Assembly (NCBI GenBank): GCA_964554185.1
Contig: CAZKNJ010000010.1
Span: forward strand, 1-60,447
DNA length: 60,447 nt
From: CAZKNJ01 sp964554185
Lineage (GTDB): Bacteria; 4484-113
Direction of reading: 5' to 3'
Shown: positions 9,439 to 17,570 of the stretch, one piece after another
Layout of the letters: every line of letters starts with the position of its first letter
Numbering within the stretch: position 1 is the stretch's first letter
Position numbers and translations under genes: made by a program
Notes under the pieces: model-generated
Told to the model about the DNA's origin: nothing
The model's input: the letters and a program-made list of their open reading frames with translations, nothing else
Databases searched by the model: none

Positions 9439-9687
9439 TCACAGCTTAACATTCAGCCCAATGGGGTCGTTCTTGCTGCGCATAATTCCCACGGCCCATA
9501 CGCAGTCTCTACTTACTTCGGCGCATTCGCCTGCGTGGGGACACCTGACATCGAGCGCTCCGGCGTGGCGTGGAATCAGCATGCCGCCGACGCCCGTGAG
9601 CAGAGGGTCCTTGTGGGTTATCACCACAGTAACCTCTAAGCACACTAGCCGGCAGAGCCGCGTTTCGGTGTTCGTAAAGACGAGCAC
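9439..9687 (-). CDS. Possible small protein, doubtful
   Basis: An 82-codon reading frame with a GTG start and a weak GGGG site lies in an otherwise empty 433-base stretch. The product has a cysteine-rich patch (CPHAGECAEVSRDC) and no membrane segment. About two thirds of its third positions are G or C, which fits coding but does not prove it. An overlapping frame on the other strand (9461-9694) looks less likely, being rich in Ser, Thr and Pro. I do not recognise the sequence. Confidence 0.3.
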   Translation of the reverse strand: MLVFTNTETRLCRLVCLEVTVVITHKDPLLTGVGGMLIPRHAGALDVRCPHAGECAEVSRDCVWAVGIMRSKNDPIGLNVKL

Positions 9688-9864
9688 TTGCTAGATCCCC
9701 AGTCAGTTAGTATAGGAAGGCAGTATGATTATACAAGGTCGCAGGATGGTTTACAATATAAAGGGGCATTTCGGCCTTGACAGCCGAATCCGAGGGAACT
9801 CATCACCTGGCGCTGGCATCTCATTAGGACGCGCTCTAACTAACGAAGCTCGCAGGTGGATACT
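9688..9864. other. Intergenic stretch before the GNAT pair
   Basis: This is the upstream part of the 433-base space between the sensor kinase and the first GNAT gene. It is AT-richer than its surroundings around 9720-9765. It holds a plausible plus-strand -10 (TACAAT, 9752-9757), which would give a leader of about 100 bases. I see no convincing RNA structure or repeat. Confidence 0.4.
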
Positions 9865-10449
9865 ATGCTGGAAACCGAACGACTGAAACTCGTCGCTTTT
9901 GAAAAAGACGATACGCCGCTGTTTTCCGAATGGGAAAACTCGCCCGCGGTGCAGAAGTTCTTCTTCGCCAACCCGTACGCGCTGCCACAACCGGAGAAGG
10001 ACGCGGAGTTGTTTGACCACTGGCTGGAGGAGATGGCCAAGAGCAAGTGCGCTATCTACAAGGTGGTGCTGAAACTTGATGCTTCCAAACGCCGCGCCAA
10101 GGAGCGCCCAATTGGCCTGTGCGGCTGGCACGAGACCGGTAACATCCCCGGGCGCTATGAGCTGTGGCTCTATATCGGCGAGGAGAATCTGCTCAGCCGG
10201 GGTCTGGGCACCGAGATTATCAAGGTGTTAACCCGGTCTCTGTTTGAGAACTACGCAGCGCACACGGTCATGCTCTGCTTCTACTCCTATAACGAGCGCG
10301 GTCGCAAGTGCTACTTGGAGAAGTGCGGGTTCACGCCCGAGGGCAGGCGCCGCGAGGCGATTCTATGGCAGGGGGAGTTCTACGATATGGAATACGCCAG
10401 CGTTACGCTGGAGGAGTTCCAGGCGCTTAAGGCGAAGGGAGTGTACTGA
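9865..10449 (+). CDS. GNAT acetyltransferase, RimJ/RimL type
   Basis: This 194-residue protein fits the RimJ/RimL-like GNAT fold. It opens with the typical ETERLKLVAF strand, and the acetyl-CoA region reads SRGLGTEIIKVLTRSLF, followed by NERGRKCYLEKCGF. Likely substrates are an N-terminal or small-molecule amine; the sequence does not say which. I start it at ATG 9865 because AGGTGG lies seven bases upstream; a GTG three codons earlier overlaps that site. It is followed after one base by a second GNAT gene on the same strand, so the two form an operon. Confidence 0.88.
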   Translation: MLETERLKLVAFEKDDTPLFSEWENSPAVQKFFFANPYALPQPEKDAELFDHWLEEMAKSKCAIYKVVLKLDASKRRAKERPIGLCGWHETGNIPGRYELWLYIGEENLLSRGLGTEIIKVLTRSLFENYAAHTVMLCFYSYNERGRKCYLEKCGFTPEGRRREAILWQGEFYDMEYASVTLEEFQALKAKGVY

Positions 10450-10450
10450 G

Positions 10451-10993
10451 ATGCTCAAACACTGCGAAATTGAAGTACTGGAGAAAAAGCAGCTTGATTT
10501 CTGGTGGGAGCTGAAGAACGATGCGTACCTGAAGCGCAACTACTGGGGCGACCTGCTCAAGGTGCACTCCAAACGCGAACTGGAAAAGGAGATTGAGGGC
10601 CAGATCAAGAGCAAGGAGCCGGTAAAACAGTACCACTTCCTGGTCAAGAACAAGCGGGGGGAGTACGTGGGCTACATCGGCCTCAACCGGCGCTATCACA
10701 TGGAGCCCACCCTGAACGCCACGATCTCAGTCGTGCCCCGCAAGCCCGCGCACCTGCGCAGCAAGGCGCTGTCGGAGGCGACGGACTGGGTGCTAGCGAA
10801 GTGCTTCCATGGCCTCAAGCTGCACGCGGTCGCAGTCTCGCCGCTGGAAACGAACGAGCCTTATATCCGCTTCCTGGAGGCCAAAGGCTTCCAGCACAAC
10901 GGGGTCACGCGCCGGGTCACGCAGCTTGACGGCGAGTTCGCGGGCGGCGTGCTTATGGACCTGCTGGAGCACGAGTGGCGAGCAGCCTCATGA
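10451..10993 (+). CDS. GNAT-like acetyltransferase, second of a pair
   Basis: The product has 180 residues and the general layout of a RimJ/RimL-type GNAT (YVGYIGLNRRYH in the core, then NEPYIRFLEAKGFQHNG near the end). The acetyl-CoA loop is poorly matched: where the RGxGxG/A motif is expected the sequence reads RKPAHLRSKALSEA. It may bind the cofactor differently or have lost activity. The ATG at 10451 follows AAGGGAG and lies one base after the first GNAT stop. The two proteins differ a lot, so they are not a recent duplication. Confidence 0.8.
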   Translation: MLKHCEIEVLEKKQLDFWWELKNDAYLKRNYWGDLLKVHSKRELEKEIEGQIKSKEPVKQYHFLVKNKRGEYVGYIGLNRRYHMEPTLNATISVVPRKPAHLRSKALSEATDWVLAKCFHGLKLHAVAVSPLETNEPYIRFLEAKGFQHNGVTRRVTQLDGEFAGGVLMDLLEHEWRAAS

Positions 10994-10998
10994 AGAAA

Positions 10999-11019
10999 GC
11001 CACGCACTTGCGTCGTGGC
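10999..11019 (+). terminator. U-less hairpin after the GNAT pair
   Basis: GCC-ACGCA-CT-TGCGT-CGT-GGC forms a bulged stem five bases after the stop codon. No T run follows. It may end transcription or protect the 3' end. Two other genes in the window show hairpins placed the same way. Confidence 0.4.
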
Positions 11020-11132
11020 GAAAGCATGTAACTTGTGTTATGCTAACGGTGAAGCGGGACGCTGTCCTGCTCTAGCTAGGGGCGTCGCGCTTGCTACAGG
11101 AATATCACGTCCATACAGGTCGGAGGCATAGT

Positions 11133-11996
11133 ATGAGACGAAGTGCGCTTCTTTGGATGACAGCGCTCAGCGTTGTCCTGTTTGCACTGCTGCCCTTGCA
11201 GGCATATGCGGATGAGGCTGAGGGCAGCGGCGACGCGGGTTATTCGGTTCCGCCGCCGCCGGAGGGGTGGCTCCCCGGCCCTAGAGCCCTTTACGGCTAT
11301 GAGCAGGTCCGCGAGATGGTCCCGTACGTGTTGCCTGAGTCACCCGTGCTGCAGGACGCGCGGCCCACAAGTCCCTTTAACGCCGGGCCGATGGACGAGG
11401 CTATGGGTGACGGCATCCCGCGCGAGAATCCCGAGGAGTTCACGCCCGCGGAGATGATGCTCGCCTACGGTTGGAAGAACCCGAAAGCGGTCGGGTACTG
11501 GGGGCTGCCGTATGATGAGCGACTCCACTTTGACTTCAAAGGAACCGAGGACACCCGTGACTGGGCGTTTCCTTACTTCAATCCCGCGTGGACCACGGTG
11601 GAGCTCTGGTGGTGGGTGTTGAACAACATGACCCTGGACGCGGACACTGCAAGCGAGCTTTTCGACAACAGTGCAGTGGGCACCAGGTTTGATGACCCCG
11701 AAGGCAGGTTCATTGAGGACTACCTGGCGCAGTACACCAGCCCGGTGACGGGGAAGCTGTTGAAGTTCAAGTGCCGGGAGTTCTCACCCGGCAACATGTA
11801 CATCACGTTCATCCCCGACGAGGTGGTCGAGCAGTACCGCGACTTCTTTGCCGGGCACTGGGAGCAGCACGTGAAGCCGGAGCCGGAGAACATCGTGTAC
11901 ATGTATTACCGGGTGTATGGAACCACCGGAGTGATCCGTAGCGGCATCTTCTTCGGCGTGCCCAATCACCAGGGATTCCTGTTGGGGAGAAGCTAG
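11133..11996 (+). CDS. Secreted protein of unknown function
   Basis: The product has 287 residues with a clear signal peptide (RRSALLWMTALSVVLFALL, cleavage likely after AYA near residue 26). The mature part is rich in Pro, Trp, Tyr and acidic residues (PPPPEGWLPGPRALYGYEQV near the start). It has blocks such as YGWKNPKAVGYWGLPYDE and VELWWWVLNNMT, but no lipobox, repeat or enzyme motif that I recognise. The ATG at 11133 follows GGAGG at a normal distance; an in-frame upstream start would spoil the signal peptide. It stands alone between the GNAT pair and a convergent small gene. Confidence 0.85.
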   Translation: MRRSALLWMTALSVVLFALLPLQAYADEAEGSGDAGYSVPPPPEGWLPGPRALYGYEQVREMVPYVLPESPVLQDARPTSPFNAGPMDEAMGDGIPRENPEEFTPAEMMLAYGWKNPKAVGYWGLPYDERLHFDFKGTEDTRDWAFPYFNPAWTTVELWWWVLNNMTLDADTASELFDNSAVGTRFDDPEGRFIEDYLAQYTSPVTGKLLKFKCREFSPGNMYITFIPDEVVEQYRDFFAGHWEQHVKPEPENIVYMYYRVYGTTGVIRSGIFFGVPNHQGFLLGRS

Positions 11997-11997
11997 G

Positions 11998-12024
11998 GGC
12001 AAGCTCAGGTCAGGTGAGCTTGCC
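11998..12024 (+). terminator. Perfect 10-bp hairpin after the secreted protein gene
   Basis: GGCAAGCTCA, a 7-base loop and TGAGCTTGCC form a perfect stem that begins one base after the stop codon. No T run follows, so it is not a standard intrinsic terminator. It may still act as one, or as an mRNA 3' end stabiliser. Confidence 0.55.
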
Positions 12025-12136
12025 GAAACGGCTATGCGGCCACGGCCTGGCGGTTGCGCCAAGTAGGCGCGCGTCTTTGCGCCCTGCCGCCTCATTCGGC
12101 AGCTAGGCACTTGCGCCTCTACAAGGGTCTTCGTTC

Positions 12137-12397
12137 CTAAGTCGCCTTGGACGGCCCCGCGAAAGCGTTGTAGAGCAGGGCCACCAGCCAGCCGCCGATA
12201 AACCCGTCCACAAAGCCCCATACCAGCCCGATAATGGCGCCAAGCCAGGTGGAAGCGGTTCCGACGTACAGAGAGGAAAGCACTCTCATCAGCTCGCCGC
12301 ACCAGCTAGACCAGATGCCGATGATGGCCATAATGAAGACACAGAGCCCCCAGATGATGCCGAAGGCAAGCCCGAATGCCACGGGTCTAAGTCTCAT
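12137..12397 (-). CDS. Holin-like small membrane protein
   Basis: The product has 86 residues and two membrane helices: one near the N terminus (about 6-28) and one in the second half. Between them runs a glycine-rich motif (GAIIGLVWGFVDGFIGG). This motif resembles small proteins often labelled bacteriophage holin in bacterial genomes outside any prophage. No lysin or phage gene is near, so a lytic role is unlikely. AGGGGGTG lies five bases before the ATG. It lies 82 bases downstream of korC on the same strand and could be a trailing gene of that operon. Confidence 0.75.
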   Translation of the reverse strand: MRLRPVAFGLAFGIIWGLCVFIMAIIGIWSSWCGELMRVLSSLYVGTASTWLGAIIGLVWGFVDGFIGGWLVALLYNAFAGPSKAT

Positions 12398-12479
12398 GAT
12401 CGCACCCCCTAAGCACGATATGATTCCATCCTACTACGATGCAGGGGGCAATGCAAGCTGGAAGTGGTTGAACGCGAGA

Positions 12480-13043
12480 CTAAACCGTAACGTCCACCTG
12501 GGCGAGTTCCCGCCCGAGGCTGAAGGCGTGTTCGTTCATCTCGCGGTAGTGGGACGGCACGCGGCTAATGAGGGCTTTCAGCAGCGCATCGGGGCCGATT
12601 AGGGGATTGTGCTCGGAGAAGAACCCGAGAGCGATGACGTTCGCCACGATGGGCTTGTCAAACCGCTTGCGGGCCTCCTCGGTCAGGGGAATGCTGTAAA
12701 CGCGTCCGTGCAGGCCGGGAGGCATTTCTTCCACCCAGGTGGAATCAAGCAGCACCACTCCACCGGAACGGGCCCTGCCCGCATGCTTGTCCGCGGCTTC
12801 CTGGGTAAAGGCGGCGACGAAGTCGGGCTCGGTGACCGCGGGGTAGTCAATCGGCGAGCTGGCGAGAATCACTTCGCTGCGGCTGGCGCCACCACGGCTT
12901 TCCGGGCCGTAGCTCGCAGTCTGCACGACCTGAAGCTTCTGCGCGATACCGGCCTCGGCGATGATGACGCCCGCCAGAATGATGCCCTGGCCGCCGGCGC
13001 CGGAGATGAGCACTTCAAACCGTTGTGAGACCTTGTGGTTCAT
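12480..13043 (-). CDS. korC: 2-oxoglutarate:ferredoxin oxidoreductase gamma subunit
   Basis: This is the gamma domain of the KOR complex, 187 residues, with the family glycine motif near the N terminus (SGAGGQGIILAGVIIAEAG) and the typical TASYGPESRGGASRSEV block. In KOR the alpha, beta, gamma and ferredoxin-like subunits together convert 2-oxoglutarate and CoA to succinyl-CoA and CO2, reducing ferredoxin. It starts 7 bases after korB and is the last of the four subunit genes. Confidence 0.92.
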   Translation of the reverse strand: MNHKVSQRFEVLISGAGGQGIILAGVIIAEAGIAQKLQVVQTASYGPESRGGASRSEVILASSPIDYPAVTEPDFVAAFTQEAADKHAGRARSGGVVLLDSTWVEEMPPGLHGRVYSIPLTEEARKRFDKPIVANVIALGFFSEHNPLIGPDALLKALISRVPSHYREMNEHAFSLGRELAQVDVTV

Positions 13044-13050
13044 CGCTTGA

Positions 13051-13881
13051 TCATCCCGCGATAGTCATTTTCCCCGCGCGCTCCACCAGCTCCTTGTAGA
13101 GCTTGGTGTACTCATAGCGCGAGGTGTCGTGCCAGAGCTTACCGGTGTAGAACTCGCCCGGCTGGAGCTCCAGCGGATTCTCCGGGTTGTAGCGCACCGC
13201 GCTGTCTTTGAAGCCTTGCAGCATATCCTTGGCATCCGTCAGCGCGTTGAAGCGCCCGTAGTAGGTGGGGCACTGGAAGAACATCTCCATAAAGGCGAAA
13301 CCGTCGTGCTGGATGGCTTCCTTCAACAGCCGCGCCGCCTGAGGGAAGTGGTATACCGTTGTACGGGCCACATAGGTAGCCCCGGCGCTCTTCACCATAT
13401 CGCACAGGTGGAACTCGTATTCCAGGTTGCCGAAGGGGCTGGTGCTGGCGAACTTCGCGTGCGGCGTCATCGGCGAAACCTGGCCGCTGGTCATGCCGTA
13501 TGTGTGGTTGTTGAGAATGAGTACCGTTAGATTGATATTGCGTCGGCTAGCATGGATCAGGTGATTGCCACCGATGGCGGTGCCGTCGCCATCCCCCATT
13601 ATCACCAGCACGTCTACGTCGGGACGCGCCAGCTTGATGCCGGTGGCCACCGGCAGCGCTCGTCCGTGGGTGGTGTGGACGGTGTTCGCGTCAATGTAAC
13701 CCACCATACGCGAAGAGCATCCAATGCCGGACACAACCACGAGCTTATCGGGGTCAATCTCCAGCTCCTCCAGCGCCCTAATAATGATGCGCATCGCGCT
13801 GCCCAGGCCGCAGCCGGCGCACCAGATGGTGGGAAGGGTGCGCTGCCTTAGCCACTTTTCCACAAACGGCTCAACAACCAC
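13051..13881 (-). CDS. korB: 2-oxoglutarate:ferredoxin oxidoreductase beta subunit (TPP-binding)
   Basis: The product has 276 residues. The thiamine diphosphate/Mg site is visible as GDGDGTAIGGNH followed by NINLTVLILNN. The N-terminal CAGCGLG carries cysteines that in the family ligate a cluster. It starts with GTG and overlaps the korA stop by one base, consistent with 1:1 coupled translation. Specificity for 2-oxoglutarate over pyruvate or branched-chain acids is inferred from the split D-A-B-C subunit order and from overall similarity. Confidence 0.93.
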   Translation of the reverse strand: MVVEPFVEKWLRQRTLPTIWCAGCGLGSAMRIIIRALEELEIDPDKLVVVSGIGCSSRMVGYIDANTVHTTHGRALPVATGIKLARPDVDVLVIMGDGDGTAIGGNHLIHASRRNINLTVLILNNHTYGMTSGQVSPMTPHAKFASTSPFGNLEYEFHLCDMVKSAGATYVARTTVYHFPQAARLLKEAIQHDGFAFMEMFFQCPTYYGRFNALTDAKDMLQGFKDSAVRYNPENPLELQPGEFYTGKLWHDTSRYEYTKLYKELVERAGKMTIAG

Positions 13882-15014
13882 TACTTGAGCACCTCCTTGA
13901 TCTCGTCCATCATCCGCTCAAGTGTGAGCATGGTTCCGTCTACCCGGTTGATGCCGACCACTCGCTTCTCGGGGCCGACGACGTGCTCCACATCCAGCCT
14001 GAGCTGCCCCAGGTTGAGTTCCGGCACAATGAAAGTGTGGGCGTGCTCAGCGATTTCTCTTAGGCGCTTATCAGGGAAAGGCCACACGATGCGCGGGCGG
14101 AAGCAGCCCGCCTTAACGCCCTGCTCGCGCAGCATCCGCGTGACGCGCAAGGACGCCCGGCCGGTCACGCCGAAGGACACAAGCATCACCTCGGCGTCGT
14201 CGGTGTTCTCTTCACTATAGTCAGTGAGGAACTCGCGGTTCTTCTCCAGTTTGGAGCATAGCCCGGTGTTGAACTTGTTAAGTTCATCCGGGTCGGCTGA
14301 GAAGAACCCGCCCTCGGTGTGGGACAGCCCGGTGTAATGGGGGTGGAAACCGGTGGCCAGGTCGGGCGGATGGGCGACTCCGCGCTCGTCCCGCTCAAAG
14401 AAGTTGAGCGCCTCATACTCGGTGGGCCGTTCGCGCTGGATTATCTCCATCTCGCCCTCGGCCGGGATGTAAACCGCCTCGCGGATATGGCCCACCACTG
14501 CCTCCGGGAGAACAACGACCGGCACGCGCAGCTTCTCGGCGATGTTGAACGCCTTCACCGTGAGGTCAAACATCTCCTGGCCCGTTCCGGGCGCCAGCGA
14601 AACCGATGGATGGTCGCTGTGGGAGCCCCACCGCGCTTGCATCAGGTCGCCCTGGCCGGTGCCAGTAGGGTGGCCGGTGGACGAGCCGCTGCGCATCACA
14701 TTGACGATTACAATCGGGGCTTCGGTCACCGCCGCGTACCCGATATTCTCCTGCATCAGGCTGAAGCCGGGGCCGCTGGTTGCGGTCATCGCTTTCTTGC
14801 CTGTAAGGCTTGCGCCGATCATAGCCGCGATGGAAGCAATCTCGTCCTCCATCTGGATGAACACACCGCCTACCACGGGAAGCTGCCGCGACATGTGCTC
14901 GGCAATCTCGGTGCTAGGGGTGATGGGGTATCCGGCGAAGAACCGGCAGCCCGCATGGATAGCGCCTATGGCGCAGGCCTCGTTGCCCTGCAGTAGTCGC
15001 GTCTTGCCGGGCAC
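13881..15014 (-). CDS. korA: 2-oxoglutarate:ferredoxin oxidoreductase alpha subunit
   Basis: This 377-residue alpha subunit has the family start (QGNEACAIGAIHAGCRFFAGYPITPSTE, quoted in parts: QGNEACAIGAIHAG and FAGYPITPSTE) and the TSGPGFSLMQENIGYA block. The PTGTGQGDLMQARWGSHSDH region is strongly conserved in KorA. Here the alpha protein is separate from the gamma protein, as in KOR and VOR types. GTG start; GAGGA lies upstream inside the end of korD, and the stop and start codons share one base. Confidence 0.93.
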   Translation of the reverse strand: MPGKTRLLQGNEACAIGAIHAGCRFFAGYPITPSTEIAEHMSRQLPVVGGVFIQMEDEIASIAAMIGASLTGKKAMTATSGPGFSLMQENIGYAAVTEAPIVIVNVMRSGSSTGHPTGTGQGDLMQARWGSHSDHPSVSLAPGTGQEMFDLTVKAFNIAEKLRVPVVVLPEAVVGHIREAVYIPAEGEMEIIQRERPTEYEALNFFERDERGVAHPPDLATGFHPHYTGLSHTEGGFFSADPDELNKFNTGLCSKLEKNREFLTDYSEENTDDAEVMLVSFGVTGRASLRVTRMLREQGVKAGCFRPRIVWPFPDKRLREIAEHAHTFIVPELNLGQLRLDVEHVVGPEKRVVGINRVDGTMLTLERMMDEIKEVLK

Positions 15015-15322
15015 TACTTTTCCTCGCTTGCCGCGATGAGCGCGGCTTCAGGATGCGGCCCGGCCTCGCCGCTCTCATCGGTAATGGTAATCGCGAAGTC
15101 GGGGCAGCGGTTCACGCAAATCATGCAGATGGTGCAATCCTCTATCCGCGTAGGTATTGGCTGCCCCAGCGAGGAGTAGTCGTACACTTCTTTGGGGCAG
15201 AACTCGATGCAGATACCGCAGGCCTTGCACCATTCGTAGTTGATGTAGATGGACTTGCCATCTTTACCAATCGGGAACTCCTCGTGGCCCGATTCCTTAA
15301 GGTTGAGTTTGTGAACACTCAT
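15014..15322 (-). CDS. korD: KOR ferredoxin-like delta subunit
   Basis: The product has 102 residues with two cysteine sets for two [4Fe-4S] clusters, CKACGICIEFCP and CTICMICVNRCP. It passes electrons from the KOR active site to free ferredoxin. As first gene of korDABC it sets the start of the operon. No good Shine-Dalgarno precedes the ATG. A GTG two codons later is an alternative with equally little support. The mRNA leader is long, about 115 bases. Confidence 0.93.
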   Translation of the reverse strand: MSVHKLNLKESGHEEFPIGKDGKSIYINYEWCKACGICIEFCPKEVYDYSSLGQPIPTRIEDCTICMICVNRCPDFAITITDESGEAGPHPEAALIAASEEK

Positions 15323-15445
15323 ATCCGATTGCGCACGACACCATCGTGATGTATGTCAGTACCTTTGTGAACGGGGTATTCATCTCACGGGACAACTGCC
15401 CAGGTGAATCTCCCGAATCGCCGTCTCCCGTTGAGGGATGCAGAA
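15323..15445 (-). promoter_or_regulatory. Long 5' leader of korDABC
   Basis: About 115 transcribed bases separate the -10 from korD. They include a small inverted repeat (CACGA-5-TCGTG, plus-strand 15334-15348) just before the start codon and a longer-range GGGAG/CTCCC-rich area. No known riboswitch is recognised. With no visible Shine-Dalgarno, the leader may control translation, but this is inference. Confidence 0.4.
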
Positions 15446-15473
15446 ATTATACTCCGATGCAGGGGATTATCAA
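15446..15473 (-). promoter_or_regulatory. korDABC promoter (-35 TTGATA, -10 TATAAT)
   Basis: On the minus strand TTGATA (15473-15468), a 16-base spacer and TATAAT (15451-15446) form the most canonical sigma-70 type promoter in the window. The -35 overlaps the stop codon of the upstream dehydratase gene. Confidence 0.7.
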
Positions 15474-16528
15474 GTCAGGGCTTCGCTCGCCTCAACTAGC
15501 TCTTCCAGCAGCCCTCCGCCGTTGAGCATTTTCTTGATTGCAGCGAACGCCAGCGGCTCAATGCTCTTGGCGCTGTAGCCCTCAAAGGGGTGCTCCAGAT
15601 ACCCGTTCACTTGGGGCTTGGTGGCAGGCTCCAGCCGGAAGTAATCCTTGTGCTCGACCGCGTTCATCATCTCCTCCGGCGTCATCAGCTCTTCGTACAC
15701 TTTCTCGCCCGGATACAGCCCGATTTCTTCAATCCTGATGCTGGCGGGCTCGTGCCCGAACCTCGGCGCCAGTTCCTCTACCAGCACGCCAATCAGGTCG
15801 GCAATCCTCATCACGGGCATCTTGAGAATGAAGATATCCCCGCCCTGGCTGCGCTCGGCAGCCTTGAAACACAGGCTCACCGCATCCGGTATGCTCATGA
15901 AGAACCGGCGCATCTCGGGGTGCGTCAGGGTCACCGCCGCGCCTTTGCGAATCTGCCGCACGAAAAGCGGGAGTGCGCTGCCCTGGCTGGCGAGCACATT
16001 GCCAAAACGCACCACAGTGAATATTGTCTGGCGACTGCCCTTATAGTTTGTGGCGGAGGTCACAATCCGTTCGGCCAGCAGCTTCGTGGCGCCCATCGTA
16101 TTGGTGGGCGAAACCGCTTTGTCGGTGGAAATGGCGATGAGGCGCTCAATGTTGTACTCCATCGCCGCATCAACCACGTTCTGCGTGCCGAGAACGTTTG
16201 TCTTAACCGCCTCAAACGGGTTGTACTCGCACGCGCTGACGTGCTTCATTGCCGCCGCGTGGAAGATGATGTCCACATCCTCCGCCGCCAGCATCAGCCG
16301 CTCCCGGTCGCGCACATCGCCGATGAGGAAGCGCACATCGCTGCTGCCTGTGTACTCTTTCGCCATCAGATACTGGTTGTGCTCGTTGCGCGAGAAAACG
16401 CGGATAGCGGTCGGGTTGAACGTAACCAGCTGGCGCACAATCTCGCGGCCGATGCTGCCGGTTCCGCCGGTAACGAGTATGCGCTTGCCGCGCAGCATCC
16501 GGTGCAAGCTGTTCTTAACCGTGTTCAT
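15470..16528 (-). CDS. UDP-sugar 4,6-dehydratase, PseB/CapD-type SDR
   Basis: The product has 352 residues, starting at ATG 16528 one base after neuB. It has a Rossmann motif at the N terminus (VTGGTGSIGREIV) and the family block STDKAVSPTNTMGATK. The usual SDR tyrosine is replaced by methionine, giving the Ser-Met-Lys arrangement known from WbpM and CapD. There are no membrane helices, so it is the short soluble form. The family acts on UDP-GlcNAc and makes a 4-keto-6-deoxy sugar for nonulosonic acid or bacillosamine-type sugars. Beside neuB, a role in pseudaminic or legionaminic acid synthesis is likely, but the other pathway genes are not in the window. Confidence 0.9.
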   Translation of the reverse strand: MNTVKNSLHRMLRGKRILVTGGTGSIGREIVRQLVTFNPTAIRVFSRNEHNQYLMAKEYTGSSDVRFLIGDVRDRERLMLAAEDVDIIFHAAAMKHVSACEYNPFEAVKTNVLGTQNVVDAAMEYNIERLIAISTDKAVSPTNTMGATKLLAERIVTSATNYKGSRQTIFTVVRFGNVLASQGSALPLFVRQIRKGAAVTLTHPEMRRFFMSIPDAVSLCFKAAERSQGGDIFILKMPVMRIADLIGVLVEELAPRFGHEPASIRIEEIGLYPGEKVYEELMTPEEMMNAVEHKDYFRLEPATKPQVNGYLEHPFEGYSAKSIEPLAFAAIKKMLNGGGLLEELVEASEALT

Positions 16529-16529
16529 A

Positions 16530-17498
16530 TCACTCCAGCATTTCCCATTGCAGCATCTCATCGGCGGCCAGATCAGCCGCCAGCTTCCTCCCCACGACTT
16601 CACAGAAAGCTCCCGCCGGAATTCCGGTGCCGGGACGGTGCACGCCGATAACGTCGGCGGTGAGCATCTCACCTTTCTTCATCGGCCGGTTAACGAACAG
16701 GCTGCGCCGCGCGAGTTCGGCCATTTCAGCCTCGCCCTCCTGGGGGATTTTGTTCCCGTCGCCGAGCTGCTGCGAGACGAGGTCAATGCTCTGGCGCAAA
16801 GCCCGTAGCTCCTCCGGCGTGGCCGAAAGCGCGATGTCCGGGCCCTCTCCCGAACGCTCCAGTGTGAAGTGCTTTTCCAGCACGGTCGCGCCGAGCACGA
16901 CGGCTGCAATGCAAGCCTCATTGCCGATAGTATGGTCGGAGTACCCCACCGGCAGGTCAAAGGTGCGCGCCAGCGTCTGAATCGCCCGGAGATTAGCCCG
17001 CTCCGGCGGGGTGGGGTACAAGCTCACGCAATGCAGCACCGTCACGTCCTTGTTCCCAACCCGCCGCAGTACTCCTACTGCGTCCGAAACCTCGCCAATG
17101 TTGCTCATGCCGGTTGACAGGTACACGGGACGCCCCTTCTGCCCGATGTGCGAAAGCAGCGGCACGTTGGTCAGGTCGCCAGATGCAATCTTGAAGGCCG
17201 GAACCGGCAGCGAGTCCAGGAAGTCCACGGCGTCATGGTCAAATGGCGTGCTGAGGAAATCTATCTGCAGCTTCTGCGCTTCCTCAAACAGCGCCGCGAA
17301 CTCAGGGAACTCCAACTGGACGGATGAGAAGAAGTTCAGCTGGTCTCTTGCGTACTTGAAGCTTGCAAGCTCCCCCGCCCTGAAGGTCTGGAATTTCACC
17401 GCGTCGGCGCCACACTCCTTGGCTGCGCGCAGGTGCTCCAGCGCGGAGTTGAGTTCGCCCTTGTGGTTTACCCCTACCTCGGCAATCAGATATGCCAT
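16530..17498 (-). CDS. neuB: Sialic/nonulosonic acid synthase (NeuB/PseI/LegI family)
   Basis: The product has 322 residues. The N-terminal TIM barrel condenses phosphoenolpyruvate with an N-acetyl hexose to form a nine-carbon acid; visible blocks are IAEVGVNHKG, DAVKFQTF, YLSTGMS and VGYSDHT. The C-terminal 60 residues are the SAF (antifreeze-like) domain (SLFVNRPMKKGEML). Substrate choice among ManNAc, legionaminic and pseudaminic precursors cannot be read from sequence alone. The ATG sits six bases after a TACTAT -10, so the mRNA is probably leaderless. It is divergent from a DMT-type permease. Confidence 0.93.
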   Translation of the reverse strand: MAYLIAEVGVNHKGELNSALEHLRAAKECGADAVKFQTFRAGELASFKYARDQLNFFSSVQLEFPEFAALFEEAQKLQIDFLSTPFDHDAVDFLDSLPVPAFKIASGDLTNVPLLSHIGQKGRPVYLSTGMSNIGEVSDAVGVLRRVGNKDVTVLHCVSLYPTPPERANLRAIQTLARTFDLPVGYSDHTIGNEACIAAVVLGATVLEKHFTLERSGEGPDIALSATPEELRALRQSIDLVSQQLGDGNKIPQEGEAEMAELARRSLFVNRPMKKGEMLTADVIGVHRPGTGIPAGAFCEVVGRKLAADLAADEMLQWEMLE

Positions 17499-17504
17499 GC
17501 ACTA

Positions 17505-17510
17505 ATAGTA
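17505..17510 (-). promoter_or_regulatory. Leaderless -10 for neuB
   Basis: TACTAT on the minus strand, then six bases, then ATG. No TGn extension and no -35. Confidence 0.6.
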
Positions 17511-17558
17511 TCGGCATTTGGGCTCGCGAGTCCAGCTTCGCGCCTTCCGGCGAGCCCC

Positions 17559-17564
17559 TATAAT
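17559..17564 (+). promoter_or_regulatory. Leaderless -10 for the DMT permease
   Basis: TATAAT, then GGTGCG, then the GTG start at 17571. Transcription should begin at or within a base or two of the start codon. Confidence 0.65.
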
Positions 17565-17570
17565 GGTGCG

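Noticed and set aside
11039..11075. Leader peptide of eight codons (GTG start at 11049) after a TGt-TATGCT hexamer upstream of the secreted protein
   Set aside because: The spacing from the hexamer is four bases, shorter than at any accepted leaderless start, and no codon bias suggests attenuation.
12137..12397. Prophage remnant suggested by a holin-like protein
   Set aside because: No lysin, integrase, capsid or tail gene lies nearby, and composition matches the surroundings.
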